Source: a virus. Taken from it: 20,469 nucleotides of DNA. Positions within the stretch are counted from its first letter, which is position 1, and each line of letters begins with the position of its first letter. This document shows, one piece after another, positions 12,569-20,469 of the stretch. Both the position numbers and the translations under genes were made by a program. The stretch is taken from IMG/VR virus record IMGVR_UViG_3300032288_001473, positions 1 through 20,469 of that record. One strand, 5' to 3'. Under the pieces are notes generated by a model. That model was not told the DNA's origin. It did not search any database and was given only the letters and a program-made list of their open reading frames with translations.

Positions 12569-14287
12569 ATGGCACAGCTTCCGCAAGTTCAATCATTTCG
12601 CGCCCAGGTGCAGCAGGCTCCGTCTGCCGTCACACCTGGTGTGAGCTTTGGCCAGCAACGTCCCGAGATTGCATTAGAGGCGCAGGCTCGCTATCAAGGA
12701 ACGGTTAGCCAGGTGCTAGATCGCATCAGCGAGCGGGTCTTTGGTGTGGCCGCAGATCAGAGCCAGCGTGCCGGGCTGCAATTTGCAGCTGAGAATCCGC
12801 TGACCGACACGCAGCTCAGAGCAATGGCCACGGGTGACAGCAGCGAGCTCGACCTTGGCAGCCCGCTCAACGTGTTTAATAACGCGGTGCGCAAAGCTCG
12901 CGCCGTGGAGGTCTCTGCCCATGCCGAGATCGAGGGCCGCGACAAGATGGTGGAGCTGCTCAAGAAAGCTGAGAGCGGTGAGGTAGATACCCAGCAGGTG
13001 CGCGACCAGATCGTTGCCCTGACCAACGGATACAGCCAATCGCTGGCTCAAATTGATCCAGAGGCGTCATACAAGTATCGCGCCTCGATGGCGACAATGG
13101 GCTCAAAGGTGATCGACAAGATTGCCGAGCTCGAGAGCAAAAAGCGACTGATTGCCAACCGCACCAAGCTTGACCGCGACTACAACAATTTTCTGACGGG
13201 TGTGTCGGCATACGCTAGCTCAGAGATGCAAATTAACCCGGCGACCGGGCAAAAGTTCACGTTAAATGAAGTGACCGACGCAATGAAGCAAAACTTCCTG
13301 AACAACGCCCTGATGTTGGGTGGCGTCCAGGCAGCTGACCTTTATCTTGCCAAAATTGAAAAAGATATTAACGAGGCCAAGATCAACGCGATCACGCAAT
13401 ATGTTGTTACCGACGAGAAATTTTCTGGTGACGCCAGCGCCATCAAGCGCCTGCAGATGGGTGACGCCGGCAATGTGACCGACGCCTATCAGTCGCTGCT
13501 GCCACAAGATCGAGTCAAGGTTATGGCCGCATTCATGACAGCTGATGCAAACAAATACACATTCACAGAGCGAGCTCGCAAAGAGCAGGAAATCAAAGAC
13601 AAGAACACAGCGCTCGATTTATACGAGCAATGGCTGGTGGCCAAAGATGGCGGCACCAAGCGCACCCTGCAGCAGAAGCTTCTCGACCTTAATGTGCTGT
13701 CTTTTGATCAGACTAAAAACCTGCTCGAGGGCGATGGCACAACCAACCCAAATGTGCTGTTCCACATCGAGGACATGATCGACAACGGCCAGATTACGAA
13801 CTCAACAGATCTCATGGCCGAGGCTACCCGCCGCGGTGTGACCGGAACGTCGCTGGTGCAACTGCGCCGTCGTATGAGCGAAAAGGTATCGCCGCAAGTT
13901 AAAGCGATGCAGAAGCGGGTCGCTGGATTGCCTGAAGGTATGGGCGCAATCATTGATCCGAAGAGCGCGGAGTTCCGTGAATACATGAGTATTCAGGAGC
14001 GCCGGGATCAGGCACGGGCTGCTGCCATTGGTGCTGGCAAGCCGTTTGACGAATACGCTTGGACGCTGGAACTGCAGCGTGAGAAGGAAGAAAAGCTCAA
14101 CACTCAAGATGCTAAGAGCGCACGCGATACGTTAAAGAATGTTTACGAGAAACGCGCTGGTGGGCCGATCACATCTAGCACCCTGCCCTATCTCGAGGAG
14201 CAGGTAAAGAAAGGCAAGAGCCAGATCAAGCCGCGTGAATTGGAAGAGATCAAAAAGCTGGTGTTGCGGGCAGAGGGAAAACAATAA
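12569..14287 (+). CDS. Internal virion protein (T7 gp15-like by position)
   Basis: The product is 572 aa (T7 gp15 is 747), almost wholly alpha-helical, with little hydrophobic core and high Gln/Lys/Glu. It starts with VQSFRAQVQQAPSAV and PGVSFGQQRP, an N-terminal pattern common to ejection proteins of this class. No catalytic motif is visible. The gene lies between the gp14-like and the large ejection proteins, so it probably forms part of the periplasmic DNA-ejection tube. Assignment rests on order, length and helical makeup. The ATG at 12569 has a nearby AGGA; the end is directly followed by the next ATG with no gap. Confidence 0.7.
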   Translation: MAQLPQVQSFRAQVQQAPSAVTPGVSFGQQRPEIALEAQARYQGTVSQVLDRISERVFGVAADQSQRAGLQFAAENPLTDTQLRAMATGDSSELDLGSPLNVFNNAVRKARAVEVSAHAEIEGRDKMVELLKKAESGEVDTQQVRDQIVALTNGYSQSLAQIDPEASYKYRASMATMGSKVIDKIAELESKKRLIANRTKLDRDYNNFLTGVSAYASSEMQINPATGQKFTLNEVTDAMKQNFLNNALMLGGVQAADLYLAKIEKDINEAKINAITQYVVTDEKFSGDASAIKRLQMGDAGNVTDAYQSLLPQDRVKVMAAFMTADANKYTFTERARKEQEIKDKNTALDLYEQWLVAKDGGTKRTLQQKLLDLNVLSFDQTKNLLEGDGTTNPNVLFHIEDMIDNGQITNSTDLMAEATRRGVTGTSLVQLRRRMSEKVSPQVKAMQKRVAGLPEGMGAIIDPKSAEFREYMSIQERRDQARAAAIGAGKPFDEYAWTLELQREKEEKLNTQDAKSARDTLKNVYEKRAGGPITSSTLPYLEEQVKKGKSQIKPRELEEIKKLVLRAEGKQ

Positions 14288-16231
14288 ATGGCCTATTCAG
14301 AATTTGAGCAGTCTTTCATGGATAGTGTGTCTGGATCCTATTTTCAGGAACCGCCGCCCGAACCCACTCAAACAGCAGCCGGCCCAACGCAGATTGCAGC
14401 CGAGGCAACAACTTCAGCGGCTGCCTCGGTGCCTGAAATAAAATCCTATGATCCGACCATGCGTGAGCGCATTGCCTCATTTCTGCAGGCCGGGTTTGAG
14501 GGTTTAGGTATGGAGCGCTCAAATGCCCGCAAGAATGCGCAGAGCATCATTGGTGGCCCGTCATCTGGCGGCCCGCTAGGTTTGGGTATAGCAGACATTG
14601 TCCCGTTCCTGGGAACCGCCCTGCAAACGGAAGAGGCTGGCCGCAGCCTGGGTAACGCTGCAACATTGGTTCAGCAAGGCGACATAACTGGCGCCGCGAT
14701 CGAAGGCACCATGGGCGCGGTAGGCATGATTCCCGGAGCAGCTGGCACTATCAAGTATGGCAAGCAGGCGATCAACGCGACCAAGGATCTACCTTCCGGA
14801 CTAAGCATTAAACCAGTTGGTCAAATTCCAACCGGGGCTCCAGCGCCAAATGTGGTGAGCACCAGGCTTCCAACAGCGAAAAAAGCAACAGAAGACCCAA
14901 TTGCCAACAAGTTAGTAATTGATTTGCCAACTATGAAAGCAGATCCAAACGCTTTTACAGAAAACATAAACCTAATTCGCGAGTATCCAAACTTTGTATC
15001 TAACGCTGCCAACACAGACCAGGCCGCAGAAGATTTTATTGGTCAGGTCAAAGACAATTTGCTCTGGCTATATGACCAGGTTCCAGACCAAACTCGAAAC
15101 CGTTCCCGGCTTTGGTATGACGGAGCACGCAATATCGTTGACCAATGGGGTAACGAATTTAGTCAGCCTGACCAGGCAATCTCTGGGGTGCTTGCCGTGC
15201 TATCCCCGCAAAAAGATTGGTTTATGAATGTGTCGCTTGGCAATCGCGTGCTGGACATTGCGCTCAACAAAGGCAGTTCGGGCTGGGACGATGCAATGGA
15301 GCAGACCGCCGGCCGCATTTGGGCAAAGGAAAAATACGCGCCAGTTTTAAATCTGGTTCGGGGAAAATCCTACAATGAGTTGACATCTCCTGCCGAAAAA
15401 GCGTTGTGGTTGCGCACCTATGACGAAACATTTAATGACCGCGCTCATCAGATTGTGACACCAGAAGGAACCTTTGCCGGCGTGCGCTTGAAGATGGATG
15501 GCACGCCGTTTGGCACCGGATGGGGGTCTTTAAATGAAATTGGTAAAGCTGTTGCCATTCTCGAGAACCCATCTTTGGAAAACATCAGCTTAATGCTTGG
15601 CCAACAACATAAGGTGCGCAATTTCTACAACAACATTTATGCGCCAAACGACCAAGCCGGTCATGTAACGATCGACACCCACGCGGTTGCCGCTGGCCTT
15701 TTGCGACCATTATCTGGAAACAGCAGAGAGGTGGCGCACAATTTCGGAAGCAACATAAAAGGCGAACGCGGCCCGGTTAACAGCTCTGTCTCTGGAGCTC
15801 AAGGAACTTATGGGCTATACGCAGAGGCATATCGCCGAGCAGCTGCAGATCGCGGAGTGCTTCCGCGTGAAATGCAATCCATTACCTGGGAAGCTGTTCG
15901 TGGGTTGTTTCCAGACCGCTGGAAAACTGAAAAAAATTCTCAACTAATTGATAACATTTGGGTAGAATATCGAAAGGGAAAGATATCTCTTGAAGAGGCG
16001 AGAAATGAAGTTATCAGAACAGCAGGTGGAATCAACGCCCCAGAATGGGAATCAGCAGGACTTCGTGGTGGAGCTGCTGGCCAAAGCGAAAATGCCGTTG
16101 ACCAGGGACAATTATCTGGGTCTAGCTTATCCGGACGGAGTGCCGAAAGATCTAGACGAAACAAGTCTGCCGCCGGAAATTCGACAAGCGTAATTGGGGG
16201 CCAGGCGGCTCCCGCAATGGGAGCTGAGTAA
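14288..16231 (+). CDS. Ejection-type protein with glycosylase-like central domain
   Basis: The product is 647 aa. Residues 20-50 are Pro/Ala-rich and disordered. Residues 95-160 are Gly/Ala-rich and hydrophobic (GLGIADIVPFLGTAL, GAVGMIPGAAG), suited to membrane contact. Residues about 245-545 form a folded domain of a type seen in phage virion proteins (DUF7178-like): L-S-P-Q-K-D-W-F-M-N-V (305-315), K442 in QHKVRNFYNNI, V-T-I-D-T-H-A (460-466), and M-Q-S-I-T-W-E-A-V-R (529-538). The S-P-Q and I-D-T-H motifs recall HhH-GPD DNA glycosylases, where the Asp is catalytic (inference). DNA for this domain is AT-rich (35-37% GC in sampled parts), unlike its neighbours. The C-terminus is low complexity and overlaps a nested frame. 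The stop overlaps the next start (TAATG). Confidence 0.62.
   Translation: MAYSEFEQSFMDSVSGSYFQEPPPEPTQTAAGPTQIAAEATTSAAASVPEIKSYDPTMRERIASFLQAGFEGLGMERSNARKNAQSIIGGPSSGGPLGLGIADIVPFLGTALQTEEAGRSLGNAATLVQQGDITGAAIEGTMGAVGMIPGAAGTIKYGKQAINATKDLPSGLSIKPVGQIPTGAPAPNVVSTRLPTAKKATEDPIANKLVIDLPTMKADPNAFTENINLIREYPNFVSNAANTDQAAEDFIGQVKDNLLWLYDQVPDQTRNRSRLWYDGARNIVDQWGNEFSQPDQAISGVLAVLSPQKDWFMNVSLGNRVLDIALNKGSSGWDDAMEQTAGRIWAKEKYAPVLNLVRGKSYNELTSPAEKALWLRTYDETFNDRAHQIVTPEGTFAGVRLKMDGTPFGTGWGSLNEIGKAVAILENPSLENISLMLGQQHKVRNFYNNIYAPNDQAGHVTIDTHAVAAGLLRPLSGNSREVAHNFGSNIKGERGPVNSSVSGAQGTYGLYAEAYRRAAADRGVLPREMQSITWEAVRGLFPDRWKTEKNSQLIDNIWVEYRKGKISLEEARNEVIRTAGGINAPEWESAGLRGGAAGQSENAVDQGQLSGSSLSGRSAERSRRNKSAAGNSTSVIGGQAAPAMGAE
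16005..16193 (+). CDS. Nested small gene in +1 frame, 62 aa (putative)
   Basis: This frame lies wholly within the 3' end of the preceding gene. The ATG at 16005 follows a purine-rich GAAGAGGCGAG. The product contains F-V-V-E-L-L-A-K-A-K-M-P-L-T-R-D-N-Y-L-G, then L-A-Y-P-D-G-V-P-K-D-L-D and L-P-P-E-I-R. The P-L-T-R-x-x-Y-L-x-L-A-Y ... L-P-x-E-I pattern recurs in small phage proteins of unknown role (from memory, not searched). The overlapping frame is Ser/Gly/Arg-rich low complexity, as expected if this frame carries the constraint. A TTG at 15990 is an alternative start. Confidence 0.6.
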   Translation: MKLSEQQVESTPQNGNQQDFVVELLAKAKMPLTRDNYLGLAYPDGVPKDLDETSLPPEIRQA

Positions 16232-19203
16232 TGGCCATAAAACCGCTCGAGCAGCGTCTCGAAACAATCCTTCCTGATGTAGCACCGGCACCGGCAGACC
16301 TGCCCGAGCCAATCTTCCCCGAAGACAATTCATCGATTACCGAAGCAGCTGGTGAGCCTGGCGCACCGGCGATGGACGACAACGTACAGCTGGCCGGCCT
16401 AACAGGGGTTGGCGCCAGGTTGCGCGGTGTGATCAAGCAAAAGACTGAAGACGCAGCTGCAGCTCTGAAGGCAAAGCCCGAGGCAACGCAGCGCCCAATT
16501 GTGACCAACGAGGTCGGCCCTGACGGTCTGCCCAAGGTTAAGTCGGTAACCACAACCACGATTACCGATGAAGCCGGCGGCACGGTGGTCGAGAAGAGCA
16601 AGACACGCATCATTCCCGAGGCGCCGCAAGACACGGTCGATAAGGTAGGGGCTGCAATCGAAAACCGTGTGGCAACCGGCAAGCTCGATGGCAAGCCGCC
16701 CGAGGAAGCATTTAATCTGACCAATATGCAAAACGACAACGTCGCTGCAATTATTGGTGGCGTTGGCGATGCGCTAGGTATTCAGACCAAGAAAGTAACT
16801 TTTGAAGAAATCAAGCAAAAAGCAACCGACCTGGGCGTTGATGAGGTGTTCCTCAACCGCCTGTTGGATTCCAACGGAAAGATGCTGCCGTCAGCTGTAG
16901 ACACCTATCGCGCATTCCAGGTGCTCGAATCTTCAGCTGATGAGCTGGGCCGCCTATTTAGCCTGGTCAACTCTGGCCAGGCAAGCGAGGCTCAGATGCT
17001 GCAGCTGCGCCAGCAGATCACGTTCCATGGCCTGGTGCAAAAGGCTGTGAAGGGTGTGCAGACTGAAACCGCCCGAGCATTGGCTGTGATGCGCATTCCG
17101 CGTGAAGGTAGCGTTGATGTAATCCGGCAGACGCTGGATCAGACCGGTGGCGCCGCATCGCTGCAGGATCTGGCGCGTGCCTATATGACGCTAGACAACG
17201 CAGCGGATCGCAACAAGCTGGTGGAAAAATCGATGATGTCCACGGCCAAGGATGTCTGGTTTACAACCTACATCAATGGCCTACTATCGCTGCCAACCAC
17301 GCACGCCAAGAACATCATTGGCAACACGCTCTTTGGTGCGTATCAAATCCCTGAGCGCATGATTGCATCCTTCTATTCAAACGTGCTGCCGGATGGCGTG
17401 CGCAGCTGGCGTGCCTTAGTACCTGGCTCTGCCAAAGAGAAGGTGGAGTTTGATGAGGTACTGACCGAATTGCAATCGCTGCGCCTGAGTGTAAGCGAAG
17501 GCTTAACCCTAGCTCGCCGCAGCTGGTCGCAAAATGCGCCGACCGATCCAATGAGCAAGCTTGAGCTCAAGCGCACAGGTGACCAGCCAGACATCTCTGC
17601 AGCTGCGCTTGGCATGGAGCCCGACACCTGGCTGGCCAAGGGTGTGGATCTGTATGGCAAGGTGATCACCTTGCCTGGCCGGGCGCTGATGACCGAGGAT
17701 GAATTTTTTAAGGGCTGGTTTTACCGCACCGCATTTAATCGCCTCGCGCTGCGCCGCTCAAAGTCTGTCTACCGCGATGCCATCGAGGGTGGAGCCGATG
17801 AGGCCACAGCTGCGGCCAGGGCAGAGACCGAGCTCGATAGTATTTACAAAAACCCGCCGGCAGACCTGGATGAGCAGGCAATGAATTACGCCCGCAAAGG
17901 CACATTCACCATGGATCTGCCGCCAGCTCTCAAGAACCTTGAGGGTAGCTTTCAGCATCCAATCGCCAAAATGATCGTGCCGTTCTTTAGGACGCCTGCA
18001 AACATTGCACTCGAGGTAATTGAGCGCACGCCGTTTGCACCGATCTCTTCTCGGTTCCGTGATGACTTAGCCAAGGGTGGGCCTGACCGTGACCTGGCGC
18101 TTGCCAAGGTAACCATGGGCTCTGCCCTGCTGGCAACTTTCGCCGGCTTCTCTGGCGAGGGTTATCTAACCGGCCGCGGGCCTGCGCGTAAGGCTGACCG
18201 TGAGGCGCTAATGCGCGGTGGCTGGCAGCCCTATTCTCTGGTGCTGCCCAAGGATATGTTTGGCGACCAGATCGAGCGGCTCAATTCTATCGGCCGGGTG
18301 TCGATCTCTGACGACAAGATTTATGTGAGCTTCAACGGCATGGAGCCGATCTCGGCATTCCTGGCCATGGCCGCGGATTATGCCGAATACGCCCGCTATG
18401 AGGACGACGCCGGCAAGACCGAAGAAGTCTTCATGGGTGCGCTCTATGGGATGTATCACTACATGAGCGAGCAGCCCTGGCTCACCGGTATCGCAGATAT
18501 CGCATCGGCTTTGGGTGGCACGCTGCCCAATGCCAACAAGACCGTGGTGGATGTGGTCAACGCGATCGTCAAACAGGGAACGAGCTTTGGCATCGGTGGA
18601 TCCCCTGCCGGCGCCTATAACTCAGCCGTGGCCGGAATCGAGCGATTTATGGCGCCAGAGGCATCAGACACATCGGTCAAGGGTCAAGACCTACCGATGG
18701 GCGTCAAGGGCTTCTATGAGGGTTTAAAGAGGTATATGGCCAGAGTTCCCGGATTGTCTAATTCCCTACCGGAACGATTGAACCTTTGGGGTGACACGAT
18801 CATTCAGGGCCAAGGCAGCGCCCTTGAAATGGTATTACCAACCCGCGTGTCGCCTGGGCAATTTAGCCCTACCGATGACGTCCTTGTTCGCCTAGGCTCT
18901 CCGATCGGGATGCCTGCCCGCAAGGTTGAGGGCGTGGAGCTTAATGCCGACCAATACAACAGGCTGCTCACAATCTATGGCAAGCAGCTGAACGCCAAGC
19001 AGATTCTTTTTGAGGTGGCTACCGCCCCTGGGTTTGGCGAGGCATCGCTAGACGTCCAGCAAACCCTCATCAAAAAGAAGCATGAGGATCTAATGGGCAA
19101 GGCCCGCGAGCTGCTAGTGGCCGAGGATCCAGACATCCGGGCTCGGATGGCCGAGCAAAGAGCCAAGAGAAATGCGTTTGGCCTCTTCTATAAAGACCGA
19201 TGA
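16231..19203 (+). CDS. Large internal virion / DNA-ejection protein (gp16 position)
   Basis: The product is 990 aa (T7 gp16 is 1318). Residues 1-160 are Pro/Ala/Thr-rich and probably disordered. The helical part contains W-F-T-T-Y-I-N-G-L-L-S-L-P-T-T-H-A-K-N-I-I-G-N (about 341-360), typical of large phage virion proteins, and later H-P-I-A-K-M-I-V-P-F-F-R-T-P-A-N-I (about 575-592), also common to them. A hydrophobic segment at about 620-640 (KVTMGSALLATFAGFSG) may cross a membrane. No lytic transglycosylase motif is visible, although T7 gp16 has one at its N-terminus. It probably forms the inner-membrane part of the ejection channel (inference). It is coupled to the previous gene. Confidence 0.75.
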   Translation: MAIKPLEQRLETILPDVAPAPADLPEPIFPEDNSSITEAAGEPGAPAMDDNVQLAGLTGVGARLRGVIKQKTEDAAAALKAKPEATQRPIVTNEVGPDGLPKVKSVTTTTITDEAGGTVVEKSKTRIIPEAPQDTVDKVGAAIENRVATGKLDGKPPEEAFNLTNMQNDNVAAIIGGVGDALGIQTKKVTFEEIKQKATDLGVDEVFLNRLLDSNGKMLPSAVDTYRAFQVLESSADELGRLFSLVNSGQASEAQMLQLRQQITFHGLVQKAVKGVQTETARALAVMRIPREGSVDVIRQTLDQTGGAASLQDLARAYMTLDNAADRNKLVEKSMMSTAKDVWFTTYINGLLSLPTTHAKNIIGNTLFGAYQIPERMIASFYSNVLPDGVRSWRALVPGSAKEKVEFDEVLTELQSLRLSVSEGLTLARRSWSQNAPTDPMSKLELKRTGDQPDISAAALGMEPDTWLAKGVDLYGKVITLPGRALMTEDEFFKGWFYRTAFNRLALRRSKSVYRDAIEGGADEATAAARAETELDSIYKNPPADLDEQAMNYARKGTFTMDLPPALKNLEGSFQHPIAKMIVPFFRTPANIALEVIERTPFAPISSRFRDDLAKGGPDRDLALAKVTMGSALLATFAGFSGEGYLTGRGPARKADREALMRGGWQPYSLVLPKDMFGDQIERLNSIGRVSISDDKIYVSFNGMEPISAFLAMAADYAEYARYEDDAGKTEEVFMGALYGMYHYMSEQPWLTGIADIASALGGTLPNANKTVVDVVNAIVKQGTSFGIGGSPAGAYNSAVAGIERFMAPEASDTSVKGQDLPMGVKGFYEGLKRYMARVPGLSNSLPERLNLWGDTIIQGQGSALEMVLPTRVSPGQFSPTDDVLVRLGSPIGMPARKVEGVELNADQYNRLLTIYGKQLNAKQILFEVATAPGFGEASLDVQQTLIKKKHEDLMGKARELLVAEDPDIRARMAEQRAKRNAFGLFYKDR

Positions 19204-19236
19204 CCCAATAAAATTCCCAATAGGAGCAAATGATAA

Positions 19237-20469
19237 ATGTCCATTCTAATCTCTAATGTATCGCGCCGCGTGGTCTTTGCCGCATCAGGCACAGGCCCGT
19301 ATGCGTTTACTTTTGAGATTCTTGATCAGGACGACGTCGCGGTATATGACGGCAGCACATTGCTGGCCCTTACCACAAACTACACCGTAGCAATAAATGC
19401 AAATGGAACCGGGTCGATAACCCTTGTCAGCGCCCCCTCCGGAGCGACCATAACAATTGTTGGAAACCGAACCGTGGAGCGTATTACAGACTTCACAACT
19501 GGTGGAGATCTGTTTGCCAACGTGCTGAACCAAGAGCTCGATAGCTTAACTATTTTTGACCAGCAAAATGCCGAAGCAATTGAAAGGTCTATTCGAGCTC
19601 CGCAAACAGACCCAACGACCATCGATATGGTTCTGCCGGGTGCGACCACCAGGGCCAACAAGGTGTTGTCATTTGATGCGGACGGAAATCCTGAGACAGT
19701 CAACAGCGTAACAAATATAAATCAGATTTCTCAAATCGTATCTCAAATTATTCAGGTCTCCGGAATTGCGTCGGCAATTGAAGAAATAGATGACATTAAG
19801 CAAGACATTGAGGATCTAAATTCAATTGGAAGTGACATCTCAACTCTTGCTGCAAAGTTTACAGAGATTGGTGTTATTGGCGATGACCTGGCCGGTACTG
19901 GATGGTCTTATGACCTCGGTTCCGTCAATGACGTTGCCAACCCGGCCCCAGGCGCGTCGCCGGACGGATACCTGGTTACTGTATACAACAACTTAGCTGA
20001 CATCATAACGGTCGCTGACGACCTCAATGAGGCAACTTCTGAGATTGACACGGTTGCGGGGAGCATAGCAAACGTCAATGCCGTCGGGACAAACATTGCC
20101 AACGTATCTACCGTTGCCACAAACCTTGGCGGCTCTAACACCATTGGCACGGTGGCAGGATCAATTGCTAATGTGAATGCAGTTGGCGGATCGATTGCCA
20201 ATGTCAACACAGTTGCAACAGATATTGCCGATGTCAACACAGTTGCAGGAGATATTGCAGATGTCACTACAGTCGCAACAGACATTGCCGATGTCAGCGC
20301 CGTTGCTGCAGACATTGCAGATGTCAGCACAGTTGCTGGAATCTCAGGCAATGTCACTACAGTCGCGGGCATATCCGCAAATGTCACCACCGTTGCCGGA
20401 GTGTCAGCAAATGTCACAACAGTCGCTGGCATATCTGGAAATGTCACGACAGTCGCTGGAATTGCAGCA
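19237..20469 (+). CDS. Tail fibre / receptor-binding protein, 3'-partial
   Basis: The frame is open from the ATG at 19237 (AGGAG at 19222-19226) to the right edge, giving 411 residues without a stop. Residues 1-120 match the virion-attachment domain of T7 gp17-type fibres: Y-A-F-T-F-E-I-L-D-Q-D-D-V-A-V-Y (22-37) and a strand followed by R-I-T-D-F-T-T-G-G-D-L-F-A-N-V-L-N-Q-E-L-D (82-102). Residues 160-215 look like a coiled coil. From about residue 276 the protein is built of 10-residue repeats of the form D-I-A-D-V-x-T-V-A-G. The fibre binds the host receptor, and its distal, specificity-setting part lies beyond the window. Confidence 0.88.
   Translation, partial: MSILISNVSRRVVFAASGTGPYAFTFEILDQDDVAVYDGSTLLALTTNYTVAINANGTGSITLVSAPSGATITIVGNRTVERITDFTTGGDLFANVLNQELDSLTIFDQQNAEAIERSIRAPQTDPTTIDMVLPGATTRANKVLSFDADGNPETVNSVTNINQISQIVSQIIQVSGIASAIEEIDDIKQDIEDLNSIGSDISTLAAKFTEIGVIGDDLAGTGWSYDLGSVNDVANPAPGASPDGYLVTVYNNLADIITVADDLNEATSEIDTVAGSIANVNAVGTNIANVSTVATNLGGSNTIGTVAGSIANVNAVGGSIANVNTVATDIADVNTVAGDIADVTTVATDIADVSAVAADIADVSTVAGISGNVTTVAGISANVTTVAGVSANVTTVAGISGNVTTVAGIAA
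20062..20469 (+). repeat. 30-bp tandem repeats in the tail fibre gene
   Basis: About 13 copies of a 30-base unit run to the window edge, each encoding 10 residues, with consensus (D/S/I)-I-(A/S)-(D/N/A)-V-(N/T/S)-T-V-A-(G/T). One copy near 20122 is diverged and three residues longer. Early copies use IANVN, the middle DIADV and the last ones S-A-N-V-T-T-V-A-G, so groups of neighbours are most alike. Such repeats suit a rod-like fibre shaft; repeat number can change by slippage or recombination. Confidence 0.85.

Noticed and set aside
16152-16739. Minus-strand open frame of 195 codons
   Set aside because: It lies opposite the start of the large ejection protein; its Ser/Arg/Ala-rich content is typical of antisense frames.
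19204-19222. Direct repeat CCCAATA (two copies, 12 bases apart) before the tail fibre
   Set aside because: It shares CCCAATAG with the promoter-like motif at 4030 but lacks the other conserved elements; too short to call.
19908-20447. Long minus-strand open frame of 179 codons
   Set aside because: It is the antisense of the tail fibre repeats; the repeated unit simply lacks stops in that frame.

Overview
The window looks like part of the genome of a tailed bacteriophage with a podovirus-type (short-tailed, T7-like) particle. All 24 supported coding regions lie on the + strand. They are tightly packed, with many TAATG, ATGA and TGATG start/stop overlaps. The order is replication initiator, small and large terminase, portal, scaffold, major capsid protein, tail adaptor, tail nozzle, three or four internal virion (ejection) proteins, then tail fibre. 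This is a podovirus morphogenesis module with the terminase at the front, unlike T7, where it sits at the end. GC content is mid-50s in most genes. No host, integrase, lysis cassette, RNA polymerase or tRNA can be identified, so the host is unknown; the gene style fits an uncultured aquatic phage of a Gram-negative bacterium (inference).

Bases 1-738 encode the end of a winged-helix replication initiator. Its linker DNA carries inverted-repeat iterons followed by an AT-rich stretch, a layout like the lambda O/ori region. Bases 739-1060 are GC-rich and hairpin-rich with no convincing gene. Bases 1061-2446 hold small genes: a 52-aa protein, a mini-protein with an SSB-like acidic tail, the terminase small subunit, a 76-aa protein and two tiny membrane proteins. 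Bases 2446-4002 encode the terminase large subunit.

A perfect palindrome and a promoter-like motif (4001-4061) open the next unit: two coiled-coil proteins, portal, a cupin, a Bbp19-like protein and the scaffold, closed by a strong terminator at 7907-7933. The same promoter-like motif recurs at 7956-7992. It precedes a folded 130-nt leader and a short unit of major capsid protein plus a likely decoration protein, closed by a second terminator at 9274-9310. The capsid genes therefore appear to form their own transcription unit.

Bases 9327-19203 encode the tail adaptor, the nozzle and the ejection apparatus. One ejection-type protein (14288-16231) contains an unusual central domain of lower GC with a motif reminiscent of HhH-GPD DNA glycosylases. 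Its 3' end carries a plausible nested gene in another frame (16005-16193). The window ends inside a tail fibre gene made of 30-bp, 10-residue repeats.

The most interesting leads are the origin-like iterons inside the initiator gene, the shared late-promoter-like motif, the structured capsid leader, the glycosylase-like domain in a virion protein, and the nested gene.
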